Positions 1 through 10,040 are shown, counted from the first letter of the stretch. The stretch: DNA of 46,831 bases from Oscillospiraceae bacterium (GCA_017458335.1 JAFTFT010000001.1:1-46831); one strand, 5' to 3'. The notes: generated by a model from the sequence alone, not told the origin. Program-made: numbers and translations.

Positions 1-182
1 GTGTACCCCGTCTCCGAAACCGGGTTCCACGGATTCACCAGCGTAATCAGGCGGGTGCGCGCGCCGTAGCTGCGCCAGGAATAAAACCGGAGTCCGGCAA
101 AAACCATCAGTGCCGCCACCACGATGATCGCGGCGACGCGCACATACGGACTGAGTTTTTTGCTCAGATAGGAGACCGGCAT
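1..182 (-). CDS. VanY-like D-Ala-D-Ala carboxypeptidase, N-terminal part only
   Basis: The gene runs off the left edge, so only about 60 codons are visible. It starts at the ATG whose complement is at 180-182, behind a purine-rich stretch (AGAAGGGAAACGG on the coding strand). The protein opens with a short basic segment and one membrane helix (about residues 15-33). It then reads LVNPWNP, which resembles the opening of the VanY-type peptidase domain (usually LVNxxNPLP). From the family, the likely role is trimming the terminal D-Ala of peptidoglycan stem peptides outside the membrane. No catalytic residues are visible, so the assignment is inference from a short motif. A second, complete VanY-like gene lies at 28289-29140. 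Confidence 0.5.
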   Translation of the reverse strand, partial: MPVSYLSKKLSPYVRVAAIIVVAALMVFAGLRFYSWRSYGARTRLITLVNPWNPVSETGY

Positions 183-502
183 CCGTTTCCCTTCTTTCTT
201 CTTCCCTCTGCTTTCCCTGCCGCAGCCGGAAGCGTTTCCCCTCATCCTGTTGGTCCGCTGCGGTAGAGCTGATTCCCGACGGATCCCGTTTATCTTATCA
301 TATTTATTGTGAAAATGTTTGAAATTCTCCGATCTTTAGTGAATTTTAAGATTTGATCAGAAGAACTCTTCCATCTTTTCCTAGTTTGTGTTATACTGAA
401 CCAATCTTTACATTTTCTTAGCACCGATTTTTTGATTATTAACGTGTTTTTAATGGTCGTTCCCCTGTCTGTCAACACTACCAGTTCATGTGAGGCGTTT
501 CT
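183..502. other. Intergenic region with weak divergent promoters (320 bases)
   Basis: No gene is visible. A possible minus-strand promoter for the left-edge gene is TTTCAA (complement of 319-324) and TATGAT (complement of 297-302), 16 bases apart. On the plus strand TATACT (392-397) could be the -10 of kimA, but its -35 is poor. A 12-base palindrome GAAGAACTCTTC (360-371) overlaps that -35 region. kimA genes are often controlled by a c-di-AMP (ydaO-type) riboswitch. I could not recognise one here. Confidence 0.35.
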
Positions 503-2341
503 ATGAAGAAAAAACTGAAGCAGGTCCTGATCGGGACTCCCCTTGCCGATTCCGAGCTCGGAAACGAGAAGTTTAATGTGCTCTGGGGCATTCCCGTATT
601 TGCCAGTGATGCAATCTCCTCGGTAAGCTATGCCGGTGAAGAGATTCTTCTGGTTCTGATCCCGGTTCTCGGGATGCTGTCCTATCGTTATTTTCTCCCC
701 ATTGTCGCGGCCATCATCGGGCTGCTGCTGATCCTCGTTTTCTGCTATCGTCAGACCATCGACGCCTATCCCCAGGGCGGAGGCGCCTACATCGTCGCGC
801 ATGAAAACCTCGGCCAGACACCCGGCCTGGTGGCGGGCGGCGCGCTGATCATCGGCTACATCCTCACCGTGGCGGTCAGTGCCTGCGCCGGCGCCGCGGC
901 GATCACCTCCGCGTTTCCGGCCCTTCTGCGCTACAAGGCGATTCTCGCCTTCCTGATCATCTGTCTGCTGACCTGGGGGAATCTGCGCGGTCTGCGTGAA
1001 TCCGCCGTGATGTTCGGCGTCCCCACCTACATCTTTATTCTGACGATGATCGCCCTGATTGTCACGGGTCTTGTCAAATATTCGCTCGGCCTCTACTCGC
1101 CGGCGGAACAGGCCGTTGTCGTGCAGCAGACCGGTGAGATGCTTGTCTTTGTGCTGCTGCGCGCCTTTGCCTCGGGTTGCACCGCGCTGACCGGTGTGGA
1201 AGCGGTCTCCAACGGCGTACCGAACTTCAAGGATCCCGCTCAGAAGCATGCCAAGATGGTCCTGTATGCCATGGCCGGGTTTGTTGCCCTGGTTTTCTTC
1301 GGGGTCAGCGCCCTGATCAATCTCTACCAGATTCAGCCCAATGAAGAGGCCACCGCCGTGAGCCAGCTCGCCGGTGCGGTTTTCGGTCACGGCAGCGCCA
1401 TGTATTTTGTCGTGCAGATCATGACGGTCGTGATTCTGGCCCTCGCCGCCAACACCGCCTATGCCGGCATGCCCCTGCTGATGGCGCTGATGGCGGAGGA
1501 CGGTTTTCTGCCCCGCCAGCTGGTTGCCCGCGGAACTCGCCTGAATTATTCCAACGGCATTCTTCTGCTCTTCTTCTCCGCGTCCATTCTGGTTTTCGCC
1601 TTTAACGGTGACCAGCATCTTCTGCTCCCGCTCTATGCCAGCGGCGTGTTTATCTCCTTCCTGCTCAGCCAGTACGGCATGCTGGTTCACTGGGTGAAGG
1701 AAAAGAGTCCCGGCTGGCAGTTCAAGGCCGTCATCAACGGCCTCGGCACCATCGTCACAGGCATCACCCTCGTCGTCATTGTCATCATGAAATTTCTCAG
1801 CGGCGCCTGGGTCACGCTGCTGTGCATCATCGGCCTTGTCTTCCTGATGCGTGCCATCAAGAAGCACTACGATGCCGTCTCCGCCGACCTGCGGATCGAG
1901 AGCGTCGAGGCCGCCAAAGACGTGATCCGGAATGTCGCCTCAGGCAAGGTCATCCTTCCTGTCCAGTCCCTGAACCGCTCCTTCCTGAAGACCCTGGACT
2001 GCGCGCTCAGCTGCGGTTTCCAAAACATCGAGCTCTATCACATCTCGGACAATGAGGAGCGGGCGCTGGCTCTGAAAGCCCAGATCGAGCAGCTCGGCAT
2101 CCATGCCGATTTCCGCTATGAGATCACGCCCTACCGCAACATGAACGAGGTTCTTCTCCGGCACATTGAAGATGAAGCGGAGCATCTCGGCTCCCACCGC
2201 AGTCTGATTGTCATGATGGGTATGCTGGTCGTGACCAATCCCGCGGAGAAACCTCTGCACAACCAGACAACCCAGCGCCTCATGCGAAAGCTCGAGACCT
2301 ACCGCAATGTTTCCGTCTTTACGGTCCCGTATCTGATCTGA
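503..2341 (+). CDS. kimA: KimA-type potassium:proton importer (APC superfamily)
   Basis: This 612-residue polytopic membrane protein matches the B. subtilis KimA (YdaO) pattern from end to end. Near residue 30 is an SDAISSVSY-like motif (KimA has SDALSSVAYG). YPQGGGAYIVAHENLG follows near residue 90, then SGCTALTGVEAVSNGVP in the middle and LPLYASGVFI later. About 12 membrane helices span residues 30-455, and the last 160 residues form the cytosolic regulatory domain typical of KimA. The family imports K+ with high affinity using the proton gradient and is inhibited by c-di-AMP. Some homologues are annotated simply as amino acid permeases, so the substrate is inferred. The gene stands alone and ends at a strong hairpin terminator. 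Confidence 0.85.
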   Translation: MKKKLKQVLIGTPLADSELGNEKFNVLWGIPVFASDAISSVSYAGEEILLVLIPVLGMLSYRYFLPIVAAIIGLLLILVFCYRQTIDAYPQGGGAYIVAHENLGQTPGLVAGGALIIGYILTVAVSACAGAAAITSAFPALLRYKAILAFLIICLLTWGNLRGLRESAVMFGVPTYIFILTMIALIVTGLVKYSLGLYSPAEQAVVVQQTGEMLVFVLLRAFASGCTALTGVEAVSNGVPNFKDPAQKHAKMVLYAMAGFVALVFFGVSALINLYQIQPNEEATAVSQLAGAVFGHGSAMYFVVQIMTVVILALAANTAYAGMPLLMALMAEDGFLPRQLVARGTRLNYSNGILLLFFSASILVFAFNGDQHLLLPLYASGVFISFLLSQYGMLVHWVKEKSPGWQFKAVINGLGTIVTGITLVVIVIMKFLSGAWVTLLCIIGLVFLMRAIKKHYDAVSADLRIESVEAAKDVIRNVASGKVILPVQSLNRSFLKTLDCALSCGFQNIELYHISDNEERALALKAQIEQLGIHADFRYEITPYRNMNEVLLRHIEDEAEHLGSHRSLIVMMGMLVVTNPAEKPLHNQTTQRLMRKLETYRNVSVFTVPYLI

Positions 2342-2435
2342 TCCCTGTCTCCCTGCGATCCGGCATACATTCTTTTCCTCAGGTCGGATCTCGTACAGGC
2401 ATTGCCGGCATCATGAAACATACCTGCAAAACAAT

Positions 2436-2468
2436 CGGCGCCCTTTCGGGCGCCGGTTTCGTTTTTTT
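2436..2468 (+). terminator. Rho-independent terminator of kimA
   Basis: An 8-bp perfect stem CGGCGCCC / GGGCGCCG with loop TTTC is followed by GTTTCG and a run of seven T. It lies between kimA and the convergent end of the Lgt-like gene, with an A-rich left flank that could also serve the opposite strand. Confidence 0.85.
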
Positions 2469-2517
2469 GTTGCATGTTTGGTATGGATTCTGCTTTTTGA
2501 TCAGTTTCCCGGGAGGA

Positions 2518-3558
2518 TTATTCCCCGTCTTCATAGTCGTATTCCTTTGCCACACAGGTGCGGTAGATCAGCCTCACCGTCAGGCAGAGCAGCAGCAGCG
2601 AGCCCCCCTGCCAGAGATAGCAGCGTACATACTGCGCCGTGCGCTGTACCTTGTACTCTCCGAGGTAGCCCGCTCCCACAAAGCAGGCCAGGAAGACCAC
2701 GATCGCGAGGAAGTGATACCAGCGCCAGCCGTTGGTTTTGACGGAGATGCGCATATAGCGGATGAAATGCAGCAGGAAGCACACCGCCGTGAAGATCTGC
2801 GTGATGGAGATAAACGACGCGTATGGATTCAGCTTCTTGATCAGGAAGAAGTGCATCAGGGCCGAGTCATAGCGCGTGGAGTCCGCAATAAACTCCACCA
2901 ACCCCAGCAGGATCAGGAAGAGCCACATCACATTCCCTTCGTTGCGCCAGCCATCCCAGAGGGGTTCCGAGCGGTGGCGGAAGAAGAACGCGCAGAGGAT
3001 CACCGTGATCACCAGCAGGGCGATGAACTCCAGAAAGAAGGTCGCGAGGCGGTATTCCACATTCCCCGCGGCGTCGGTCCACGAAATGGCGTAGGGCAGA
3101 TGCTGAAAGAGCTTATCGGTGATGACGATTCTGCCGCGGCAGTTGGTGTTGAACAGGGAGCTCAGCCGGATCAGGGCCATGCACAGGGCCATGCCCGGTG
3201 CCGCCGCGTCCAGCAGTTCCCCTGCGGTCGGGGTCAGGCGGATCAGCTTCACCAGCAATGCCGCGAATACCGCCCCCAGAATGATGCCCTGTACGCAGTA
3301 GCCGCCGGTCCTGTAGTCCGTCAGCGCCTCCAGCAGCGAGCCATACTGCTCGATGTGGCTGTACCAGTGGATCAGCCTCGAGAGCAGCACGCTCAGCACG
3401 GTTGCAATCGGGAACCAGACCCAGACCGCGGTGTTGTGGCGGTGATCCATCGGATACAGCGCCAACGTCAGGCAGAGGCCCGCGGCGATCCCGAGGCAGA
3501 TGATGATTGCGCTCCAGTAGATCGTCAGGCCGCCCGTAAAAACAGCTATTTCATTCAT
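2518..3558 (-). CDS. Divergent prolipoprotein diacylglyceryl transferase (Lgt)-like membrane protein
   Basis: A 346-residue polytopic protein starting at the ATG that overlaps the stop of the upstream gene (ATGA, 3555-3558), so the two are translationally coupled. The longer frame to 3660 lies inside the upstream gene and is rejected. Its middle aligns with Lgt. GGYCVQGIILG stands where Lgt has the HGG(L/I) box. LLDAAAPGMALCMALIRLSSLFN stands where Lgt has LLDLxAPGLALGxxxGRIGNFxNGE. The histidine is absent, and the Asn and Glu of the GRIGNFxNGE box are replaced. About three extra helices follow at the C-terminus (residues 235-335). It may have lost transferase activity or changed substrate. 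Lgt family membership is moderately supported, function unknown. Last gene of the lepA operon. Confidence 0.6.
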   Translation of the reverse strand: MNEIAVFTGGLTIYWSAIIICLGIAAGLCLTLALYPMDHRHNTAVWVWFPIATVLSVLLSRLIHWYSHIEQYGSLLEALTDYRTGGYCVQGIILGAVFAALLVKLIRLTPTAGELLDAAAPGMALCMALIRLSSLFNTNCRGRIVITDKLFQHLPYAISWTDAAGNVEYRLATFFLEFIALLVITVILCAFFFRHRSEPLWDGWRNEGNVMWLFLILLGLVEFIADSTRYDSALMHFFLIKKLNPYASFISITQIFTAVCFLLHFIRYMRISVKTNGWRWYHFLAIVVFLACFVGAGYLGEYKVQRTAQYVRCYLWQGGSLLLLCLTVRLIYRTCVAKEYDYEDGE

Positions 3559-5135
3559 GGCGTTCCCCCCGAATCCGGAATGGCGGTGGCAAAGTACATG
3601 ATGTCGCTGACTTCCCGTTCTCCGCCGAAGTCGATGTAGTTGAACGGGGCTCCGCGCCACACGATCTCACTGGTCTGGCCGCCGTCCAGGCAGTAAGCCT
3701 GCTGCAGTCCGCGCTCATACATCCGCTCGCCGAAGGTGTTGACCGTCCAGCGGGCTTCCTTGTACGCGGAGTGGTTCAGAGACATGTAGAAGTAATGCAG
3801 ATGATCCTTCTGTCCGATGCCTGCGCGGGAATAACCCCTGTCGATCTCGCCGGCCGGATACCAGTCGCAGGGAGTGAGAACTCCGTCTTCCACCAGGATC
3901 GGCCCGAAAGCGATGGAGAAGAGGATATTGTTCTCCTCGATAAAAGCCCGCATCTGATCCGGTGTTGCTTCCTGCAGCCGGTGCCAGAAGATAAGGTCCC
4001 CCTCTTCGGTGACAAACATCGTGTCCGTGCAGTTGTATTTCTTATACATGCCGGTATAGGTGTCTTCCGAGAAGCGGTAGAGTTCCCGGTCGTACACCAC
4101 GATGCCGAAGTCGCGGAACATGTAGAAGTCCGCGTTCATCGCCACGACGGAATTGACGCTCGCCGCGATCGACGTGGCAAAGAGCTTTCTCGGCGAGCCA
4201 AAGGTGTCGTCCACCAGCTTGCGGCGGAACTGGCTCGCGTCAGCCACCTTGACCTCACAGCAGGTGACGGTGTTTCCGTCAATCAGTTCCTTCCAGATGA
4301 TCGTCAGGATCGTCTCGTCATAGTAGTACTGAATGTTCGTGCTCGGTTCAAAGTTCAGATTCGGATTGAAGATCACGTCCTGCCCTTCCAGCAGTCCGGA
4401 ATCTCTCGCCAGCTGGATCACGTCCATCACATTGGCCGCGTTCTCGGGCGTCACGCTGCCGAAGCTGGTCTCCTGGGGTCTCGGGGCCACGGTCTCGCCC
4501 TCCGGGATGGTATAGTGCTTCGGGATGTACGCGATGTCGCTCAGGGCATTGGCCTTTGCGTTGTTCAGTCCGGTGTCCAGGCGCGAGACCAGGTTGGTAT
4601 TGCCGAGGCTGCGGGCGGATTCCGTCGTCCTGCTGGTGTCAGGATGTACGTTCTGCAGCGTCCAGGCCAGCACTCCGAGGGACACCGCCATAAAGATCAG
4701 GCTCAGCAGCCCGAAGCCGAGCTTTTTACCGAAGCTCTCTTTTTTCGGCTTTTTGCGCCGCTTCTTCTTTGATTCTTTTTGTTCCGGCGTCTCTGCTGCA
4801 GCTGCCTGCCGGCTTTCGGCATCTCTGCGTTCCTGCCTGCTCTCGGTTTTTTCCGGCTTCGGCGCCTTGAAGACTCTCGTCAGCTGCGCATCAGACTCCT
4901 CCAGGGGCGCCTCAGCGGTTTCTCCGGCAGTTTCCGCGTCGTCTGTATCGTAAAACGCTTCCCCGCTCTCTTCCGGCAGGGCGTTCTCTTTCGCCGGGGT
5001 TTCTTCCTCATACGGGTATTCCGCAGCCGCCGCGTTTTCTTCTTCCGGCGGGACGGCCTCTTCCTCAGGCTGAGCCGTCTCTACATTCTCTTCGGCGTAC
5101 TCCGCCAGAATCTCTTCCAGGTCATATTCTCTCAT
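3555..5135 (-). CDS. Membrane-anchored phosphodiester glycosidase (NAGPA-domain) protein
   Basis: The 526-residue protein has three parts. Residues 1-115 are a low-complexity, Glu/Ala-rich tail, and residues 122-138 a Lys/Arg cluster. One membrane helix (about 139-161) follows, so the acidic tail should be cytoplasmic. The extracellular domain (about 320-526) shows the NAGPA/exopolysaccharide-type core: VVAMNADFYMF, SIAFGPILVEDG and QQAYCLDGGQTSEIV. This family (known from N-acetylglucosamine-1-phosphodiester alpha-N-acetylglucosaminidase) cleaves phosphodiester-linked sugars and is common in Bacillota envelopes. Substrate here is unknown. An SD-like GGAGGAG precedes the ATG. It is sandwiched between a TTG-started anchored protein and the Lgt-like gene, which suggests envelope work. 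Confidence 0.75.
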   Translation of the reverse strand: MREYDLEEILAEYAEENVETAQPEEEAVPPEEENAAAAEYPYEEETPAKENALPEESGEAFYDTDDAETAGETAEAPLEESDAQLTRVFKAPKPEKTESRQERRDAESRQAAAAETPEQKESKKKRRKKPKKESFGKKLGFGLLSLIFMAVSLGVLAWTLQNVHPDTSRTTESARSLGNTNLVSRLDTGLNNAKANALSDIAYIPKHYTIPEGETVAPRPQETSFGSVTPENAANVMDVIQLARDSGLLEGQDVIFNPNLNFEPSTNIQYYYDETILTIIWKELIDGNTVTCCEVKVADASQFRRKLVDDTFGSPRKLFATSIAASVNSVVAMNADFYMFRDFGIVVYDRELYRFSEDTYTGMYKKYNCTDTMFVTEEGDLIFWHRLQEATPDQMRAFIEENNILFSIAFGPILVEDGVLTPCDWYPAGEIDRGYSRAGIGQKDHLHYFYMSLNHSAYKEARWTVNTFGERMYERGLQQAYCLDGGQTSEIVWRGAPFNYIDFGGEREVSDIMYFATAIPDSGGTP

Positions 5136-5157
5136 ACCGGTTCGGCTCCTCCTTCCC

Positions 5158-5787
5158 TCAGTTTTCTCCGCCGATCAGGGCGGTCATCAGATTACGGTCC
5201 GTGACGATTTTCCACGTACCGTCCATATACTTCAACTGGATCAGCAGCTGGGTGTCCGAGCAGAGTGTGTCGGTATTCTGCAGCGCCTGGTTCAGTGCTT
5301 CCTTATAGATGGTATCGGTAAAGCTCGTCAGGTAGCCGCCGTTTCCGTCGTAGATCTCGGATTCGGGCATGGTCGTCACCAGCTCTTCCAGAATCCCGTT
5401 CACCCGCTGCTGCACGGCGTTTTCCGTCATCCGCAGGTTCAGTGCCCGCAGGACAACCCGCTGGCTGGCCTCCAGGCCGGTGACGCTGCTGCTTCCGCTG
5501 AGGGTGTAGCTGTAGCTGTTTCGCAGGGCGTCATACATTGCTCTCGCTTCCGCGCTCTCAGGTTCCTTTTCCAGGCCGAGACTGGCATAATCGCTCAGGC
5601 AGGCATAGGCCTCCGGATAATTCCGGGCCCGGATGCTCTCGAAGAACCTGGTCACCGTTTCAGCGGGGTCTGCGTCGGGCCGGTTGTAGATGCTGCCGTA
5701 CATTGCGGCGTAAAAACACGCAACGCCTGCCATACCTGCAAACAGAACCGCCAGAATCAGCCAGAACAGCCGAAATTTTCCTCTCAA
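5158..5787 (-). CDS. Membrane-anchored protein of unknown function (possibly NTF2-like)
   Basis: A 209-residue protein starting at TTG (complement of 5785-5787), preceded by GGAGGGAG at good spacing and 12 bases after the lepA stop. It has an N-terminal membrane helix (about residues 7-30). The remaining domain opens with DPAETVTRFFESIRARNYPEAYACL and ends with YMDGTWKIVTDRNLMTAL. That layout (an opening helix about a growing or changing load, a closing GTWKIV strand) recalls NTF2-like/DUF4878-type extracellular domains. I do not recognise a precise family. No convincing lipobox: a Cys lies in GVACF but the context is poor. Confidence 0.6.
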   Translation of the reverse strand: MRGKFRLFWLILAVLFAGMAGVACFYAAMYGSIYNRPDADPAETVTRFFESIRARNYPEAYACLSDYASLGLEKEPESAEARAMYDALRNSYSYTLSGSSSVTGLEASQRVVLRALNLRMTENAVQQRVNGILEELVTTMPESEIYDGNGGYLTSFTDTIYKEALNQALQNTDTLCSDTQLLIQLKYMDGTWKIVTDRNLMTALIGGEN

Positions 5788-5799
5788 GCCGCTCCCTCC

Positions 5800-7605
<1,806 letters not shown>

Positions 7606-7654
7606 AGTCTCTCCCGCTCCTGTTACGGTCTGCCGCCGAACGGTATCGTTTGCC

Positions 7655-7693
7655 GGGTGCCCTCTCCCCGCCTTCGGCGGGGAGAGGGCACCC
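7655..7693. repeat. GC-rich palindromic repeat between lepA and pta
   Basis: This is an 18-bp perfect inverted repeat with arms GGGTGCCCTCTCCCCGCC and its complement, loop TTC. Outer arms GGTCTGC (7627-7633) and GCAGACC (7694-7700) extend the symmetry. It falls in the 5' UTR of lepA. It shares the CTCTCCCCGCC/GGCGGGGAGAG core with 24814-24838 and the CCCCGCC core with other intergenic hairpins of this window. Confidence 0.8.
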
Positions 7694-7721
7694 GCAGACC
7701 ATTTCATCTGTGAGTCTTATT

Positions 7722-7751
7722 ATTATACCCCAAGGGGTAAGGCCTTGTAAA
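7722..7751 (-). promoter_or_regulatory. Sigma-A promoter of the lepA operon
   Basis: On the minus strand TTTACA (complement of 7746-7751) and TATAAT (complement of 7722-7727) are 18 bases apart. The transcript would start near 7715 and carry the palindromic repeat in its leader. Confidence 0.65.
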
Positions 7752-7801
7752 CAAAAACTCTCCCGAACTAAGACAATTTTAATTTCCTGTGTGCTTAACT
7801 C

Positions 7802-7830
7802 TTGAAAAACCGTTCCCGGCGTGGTACAGT
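7802..7830 (+). promoter_or_regulatory. Sigma-A promoter of pta
   Basis: TTGAAA (7802-7807) and TACAGT (7825-7830) with a 17-base spacer, about 40 bases before the pta start codon. Confidence 0.7.
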
Positions 7831-7869
7831 AAGCTTTGTGATCAAATTAAACATTACGGAGGCATTCTC

Positions 7870-8868
7870 ATGTTTGAAAATCTCGTAGAAATCCTCAAGG
7901 CAAATCCCCGCAAGATCGTCTTCACCGAAGGGCCCGACGCCCGGATCCTGGAAGCGGCTGCCCGTCTGAAGAAGGGCGGATTCCTCACTCCGATCCTTGT
8001 CGGCAATGTGGAAGAAGTCAAGGCTGCCGCCGCGAAGGGCGGTTTCGATATCGACGGTCTGGAGATCCTCGATCCGGCCACCTATCCCGGCATGGACGAG
8101 ATGGTCGCCAAGATGGTCGAGCTCCGCAAGGGCAAGATGACGGAAGAAGAGTGCCGCGCTGCGCTGAGCAAGGGCAACTACTTCGGCACCATGCTCGTCA
8201 AGATGGGTGTTGCCGATGCGCTGCTCGGCGGTGCCACCTATTCCACGGCTGACACGGTCCGTCCGGCTCTCCAGCTCGTGAAGACCAAGAAGGGCGCCAA
8301 CCTTGTGAGCTCCTGCTTCATTATGGTCCGCGGAGACGAGATGCTCGCCATGGGCGACTGCGCCATCAACATTGACTATCAGGACAAGAAGGACAAGGAA
8401 GGCAATGTCACCCTTACCGCCGCGGCTCAGCTCGCCGAGGTCGCCGTTGAGACCGCAAAGACCGCAAAGGTCTTCGGCATCGACCCGAAGGTCGCCATGC
8501 TTTCCTACTCCACCAAGGGCTCCGGCAAGGGCGCCAACGTCGACCTCGTCCGTGAGGCAACCGCCATCGCCAAGGAGAAGGCCCCCGATGTGGCCATCGA
8601 CGGCGAGATGCAGTTTGACGCCGCGGTCTCCCCGGTTGTCGGCCAGCTCAAGTTCCCCGGAAGCAAGGTTGCGGGCTACGCCAACACCTTCATCTTCCCG
8701 GAGATCCAGTCCGGCAACATCGGCTATAAGATCGCTCAGCGGCTCGGCGGCTTCGCGGCTTACGGCCCGATCCTGCAGGGTCTGAACGCCCCGATCAACG
8801 ATCTCTCCCGCGGCTGCGACGCCGAGGAAGTCTATCAGATGTCCATCATCACGGCGGCTCTCGCCTGA
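7870..8868 (+). CDS. pta: Phosphate acetyltransferase
   Basis: The 332-residue protein is of the short, single-domain PTA_PTB type (usual length about 325-335). Motifs include KIVFTEGPDARIL near the N-terminus, GGATYSTADTVRPALQLV, MLSYSTKGSGKG and GELQFDAA-type GEMQFDAAVSPVVGQLKFPGS. The C-terminus reads YKIAQRLGGFAAYGPILQGLNAPINDLSRGC. It interconverts acetyl-CoA and acetyl phosphate in acetate fermentation. The ATG at 7870 follows GGAGG (7858-7862); the upstream extension of the frame is rejected. No acetate kinase gene is adjacent, unlike the usual pta-ackA pair. It ends at a hairpin terminator. Confidence 0.96.
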   Translation: MFENLVEILKANPRKIVFTEGPDARILEAAARLKKGGFLTPILVGNVEEVKAAAAKGGFDIDGLEILDPATYPGMDEMVAKMVELRKGKMTEEECRAALSKGNYFGTMLVKMGVADALLGGATYSTADTVRPALQLVKTKKGANLVSSCFIMVRGDEMLAMGDCAINIDYQDKKDKEGNVTLTAAAQLAEVAVETAKTAKVFGIDPKVAMLSYSTKGSGKGANVDLVREATAIAKEKAPDVAIDGEMQFDAAVSPVVGQLKFPGSKVAGYANTFIFPEIQSGNIGYKIAQRLGGFAAYGPILQGLNAPINDLSRGCDAEEVYQMSIITAALA

Positions 8869-8893
8869 TCGGCTTTCTGATTTCGCATGAAAC

Positions 8894-8925
8894 ATCCACC
8901 CGCGGAAGCCGCGGGTGGATTCTTT
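8894..8925 (+). terminator. Terminator of pta
   Basis: A 12-bp perfect stem ATCCACCCGCGG / CCGCGGGTGGAT with loop AAG, followed by TCTTT. The T-run is short, so termination may be partial and tadA could be read through. Confidence 0.7.
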
Positions 8926-8942
8926 ATCCCGGAGGAATATCC

Positions 8943-9401
8943 ATGGACCCCATTTGCAGAGAACAGAACATGCGCGAGGCGCTCTGCCTCGCGGAAGAAG
9001 CGGCCCGGCAGGGCGAGATCCCCGTAGGCTGCGTGATCACCGACGCCTTCGGGCGCATCATCGGCCGCGGTCGGAACCGGCGGGAAGAGCGTCACGACGC
9101 CACCGCCCACGCGGAGCTCGAAGCCATCCGGGAAGCCTGTGCCTCGCTCGGGGACTGGCGGCTTGACAGGTGCAGCCTGTACGTCACCCTCGAGCCCTGT
9201 CCCATGTGCGCCGGGGCCATCATCAACGCCCGCATTCCCCGGGTGGTCTTCGGCGCCCGGGAGGAGAACACCGGCTCCTGCGGAAGCGTGATCGATCTCT
9301 TCTCCGAGCGCTATGGCCACAGCCCGGCTGTCTTCTCCGGTGTCTGTGAGCAGGAGAGCCGTGAGCTGCTCCAGGGCTTTTTTCAGCAGCGCCGCTCCTG
9401 A
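8943..9401 (+). CDS. tadA: tRNA(Arg) adenosine-34 deaminase
   Basis: The 152-residue protein carries the zinc-dependent deaminase signature: H56-A-E58 and P85-C86-P-M-C89. These give the three zinc ligands and the proton-shuttling Glu. TadA converts A34 to inosine in the anticodon of tRNA-Arg(ACG). The length and the GAREENTGSCGSVIDL segment fit TadA rather than cytidine or guanine deaminase. The ATG follows GGAGGA (8931-8936) at six bases. Confidence 0.93.
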   Translation: MDPICREQNMREALCLAEEAARQGEIPVGCVITDAFGRIIGRGRNRREERHDATAHAELEAIREACASLGDWRLDRCSLYVTLEPCPMCAGAIINARIPRVVFGAREENTGSCGSVIDLFSERYGHSPAVFSGVCEQESRELLQGFFQQRRS

Positions 9402-9427
9402 TTCTCCGGTCTCAAACTTTGAACGCA

Positions 9428-9477
9428 AAAACGATGCTGCGTTGTCCTCCTGTACGGGTACGCGGCATCGTTTTTTG
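9428..9477 (+). terminator. Terminator of tadA, probably bidirectional
   Basis: A 14-bp stem with arms AAAACGATGCTGCG (9428-9441) and CGCGGCATCGTTTT (9461-9474), followed by T residues. The A-rich left arm allows it to act for the convergent trmL transcript as well. Confidence 0.8.
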
Positions 9478-9484
9478 CTTTTTC

Positions 9485-9988
9485 TTATTCTGTCCGCCAG
9501 GTCAGGCGGTGGAGCTCTCCCTGCTTTTCGAGTCCTGCATAACCGGTGTGGCGCAGGGCTTCATACAGGGCGATGGCCACCGCGTTCGAGAGGTTCAGGG
9601 ACCGCTCCCCTTCCGCCATCGGGATCCGGACACAGTAATCCGGATGCGCTGCCAGAATCTCTTCCGGAATCCCCGCGCTCTCCTTGCCGAACATCAGGAA
9701 ATCGCCGTCCCGATAGTCTCCCTCGTCGATGGTGTGTTTTGCCTTGGTGGTGAGGTACCAGATTCTCGCCTCCGGATGTTGGGCCTGGAAGTCGTCCATA
9801 TTTTCATACTCCCGTACGCCCAGTCTCGGCCAGTAATCCAGTCCGGCCCGCCGCACCGACTTCTCGTCCGTGAGAAAGCCCAGTGGCCGGATCAGGTGCA
9901 ACTTTGCGCCCGCACAGATACAGGTTCTTCCTATGGCGCCGGTGTTCCCCGGCTGTTCCGGCTCATGCAGAATCACGCCAAAACTCAT
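9485..9988 (-). CDS. trmL: tRNA (cytidine/uridine-34 2'-O)-methyltransferase TrmL
   Basis: The 167-residue protein is the short SPOUT-family TrmL type. Motifs are HEPEQPGNTGAIGRTC at the N-terminus, FGKESAGIP in the middle and RIPMAEGERSLNLSNAVAIALYEALR at the C-terminus, which form the trefoil-knot SAM site. It 2'-O-methylates the wobble base of leucine tRNAs. I chose the ATG at 9986-9988 because GGAGGACAGA sits directly before it; the TTG four codons upstream overlaps that SD. It is convergent with tadA, another wobble-base modifying enzyme. Confidence 0.93.
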   Translation of the reverse strand: MSFGVILHEPEQPGNTGAIGRTCICAGAKLHLIRPLGFLTDEKSVRRAGLDYWPRLGVREYENMDDFQAQHPEARIWYLTTKAKHTIDEGDYRDGDFLMFGKESAGIPEEILAAHPDYCVRIPMAEGERSLNLSNAVAIALYEALRHTGYAGLEKQGELHRLTWRTE

Positions 9989-10001
9989 TCTGTCCTCCAA
10001 A

Positions 10002-10025
10002 ACACCCCGCCTTTCGGCGGGGTGT
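10002..10025. repeat. GC-rich palindromic repeat upstream of trmL
   Basis: A 10-bp perfect inverted repeat ACACCCCGCC / GGCGGGGTGT with loop TTTC, starting 13 bases upstream of the trmL start codon. It is the CCCCGCC-core hairpin type seen elsewhere in this window. Confidence 0.75.
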
Positions 10026-10040
10026 CGGTATTTCTGATGC

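Noticed and set aside
290-1867. A long antisense open frame (525 codons) opposite kimA, and similar long frames opposite der, pta, lepA, hom, lysC, the kinases and the reductase
   Set aside because: They have biased, low-quality protein composition (His/Gly/Asp/Arg-rich) and no recognisable domains. They mirror strong genes in a GC-rich genome.
2436-2468. The kimA terminator as a member of the hairpin repeat family
   Set aside because: Its stem sequence (CGGCGCCC) differs and it has a proper T-run.
2413-3639. Plus-strand open frame of 408 codons
   Set aside because: It lies across the kimA terminator and antisense to the Lgt-like gene, and its composition is shadow-like.
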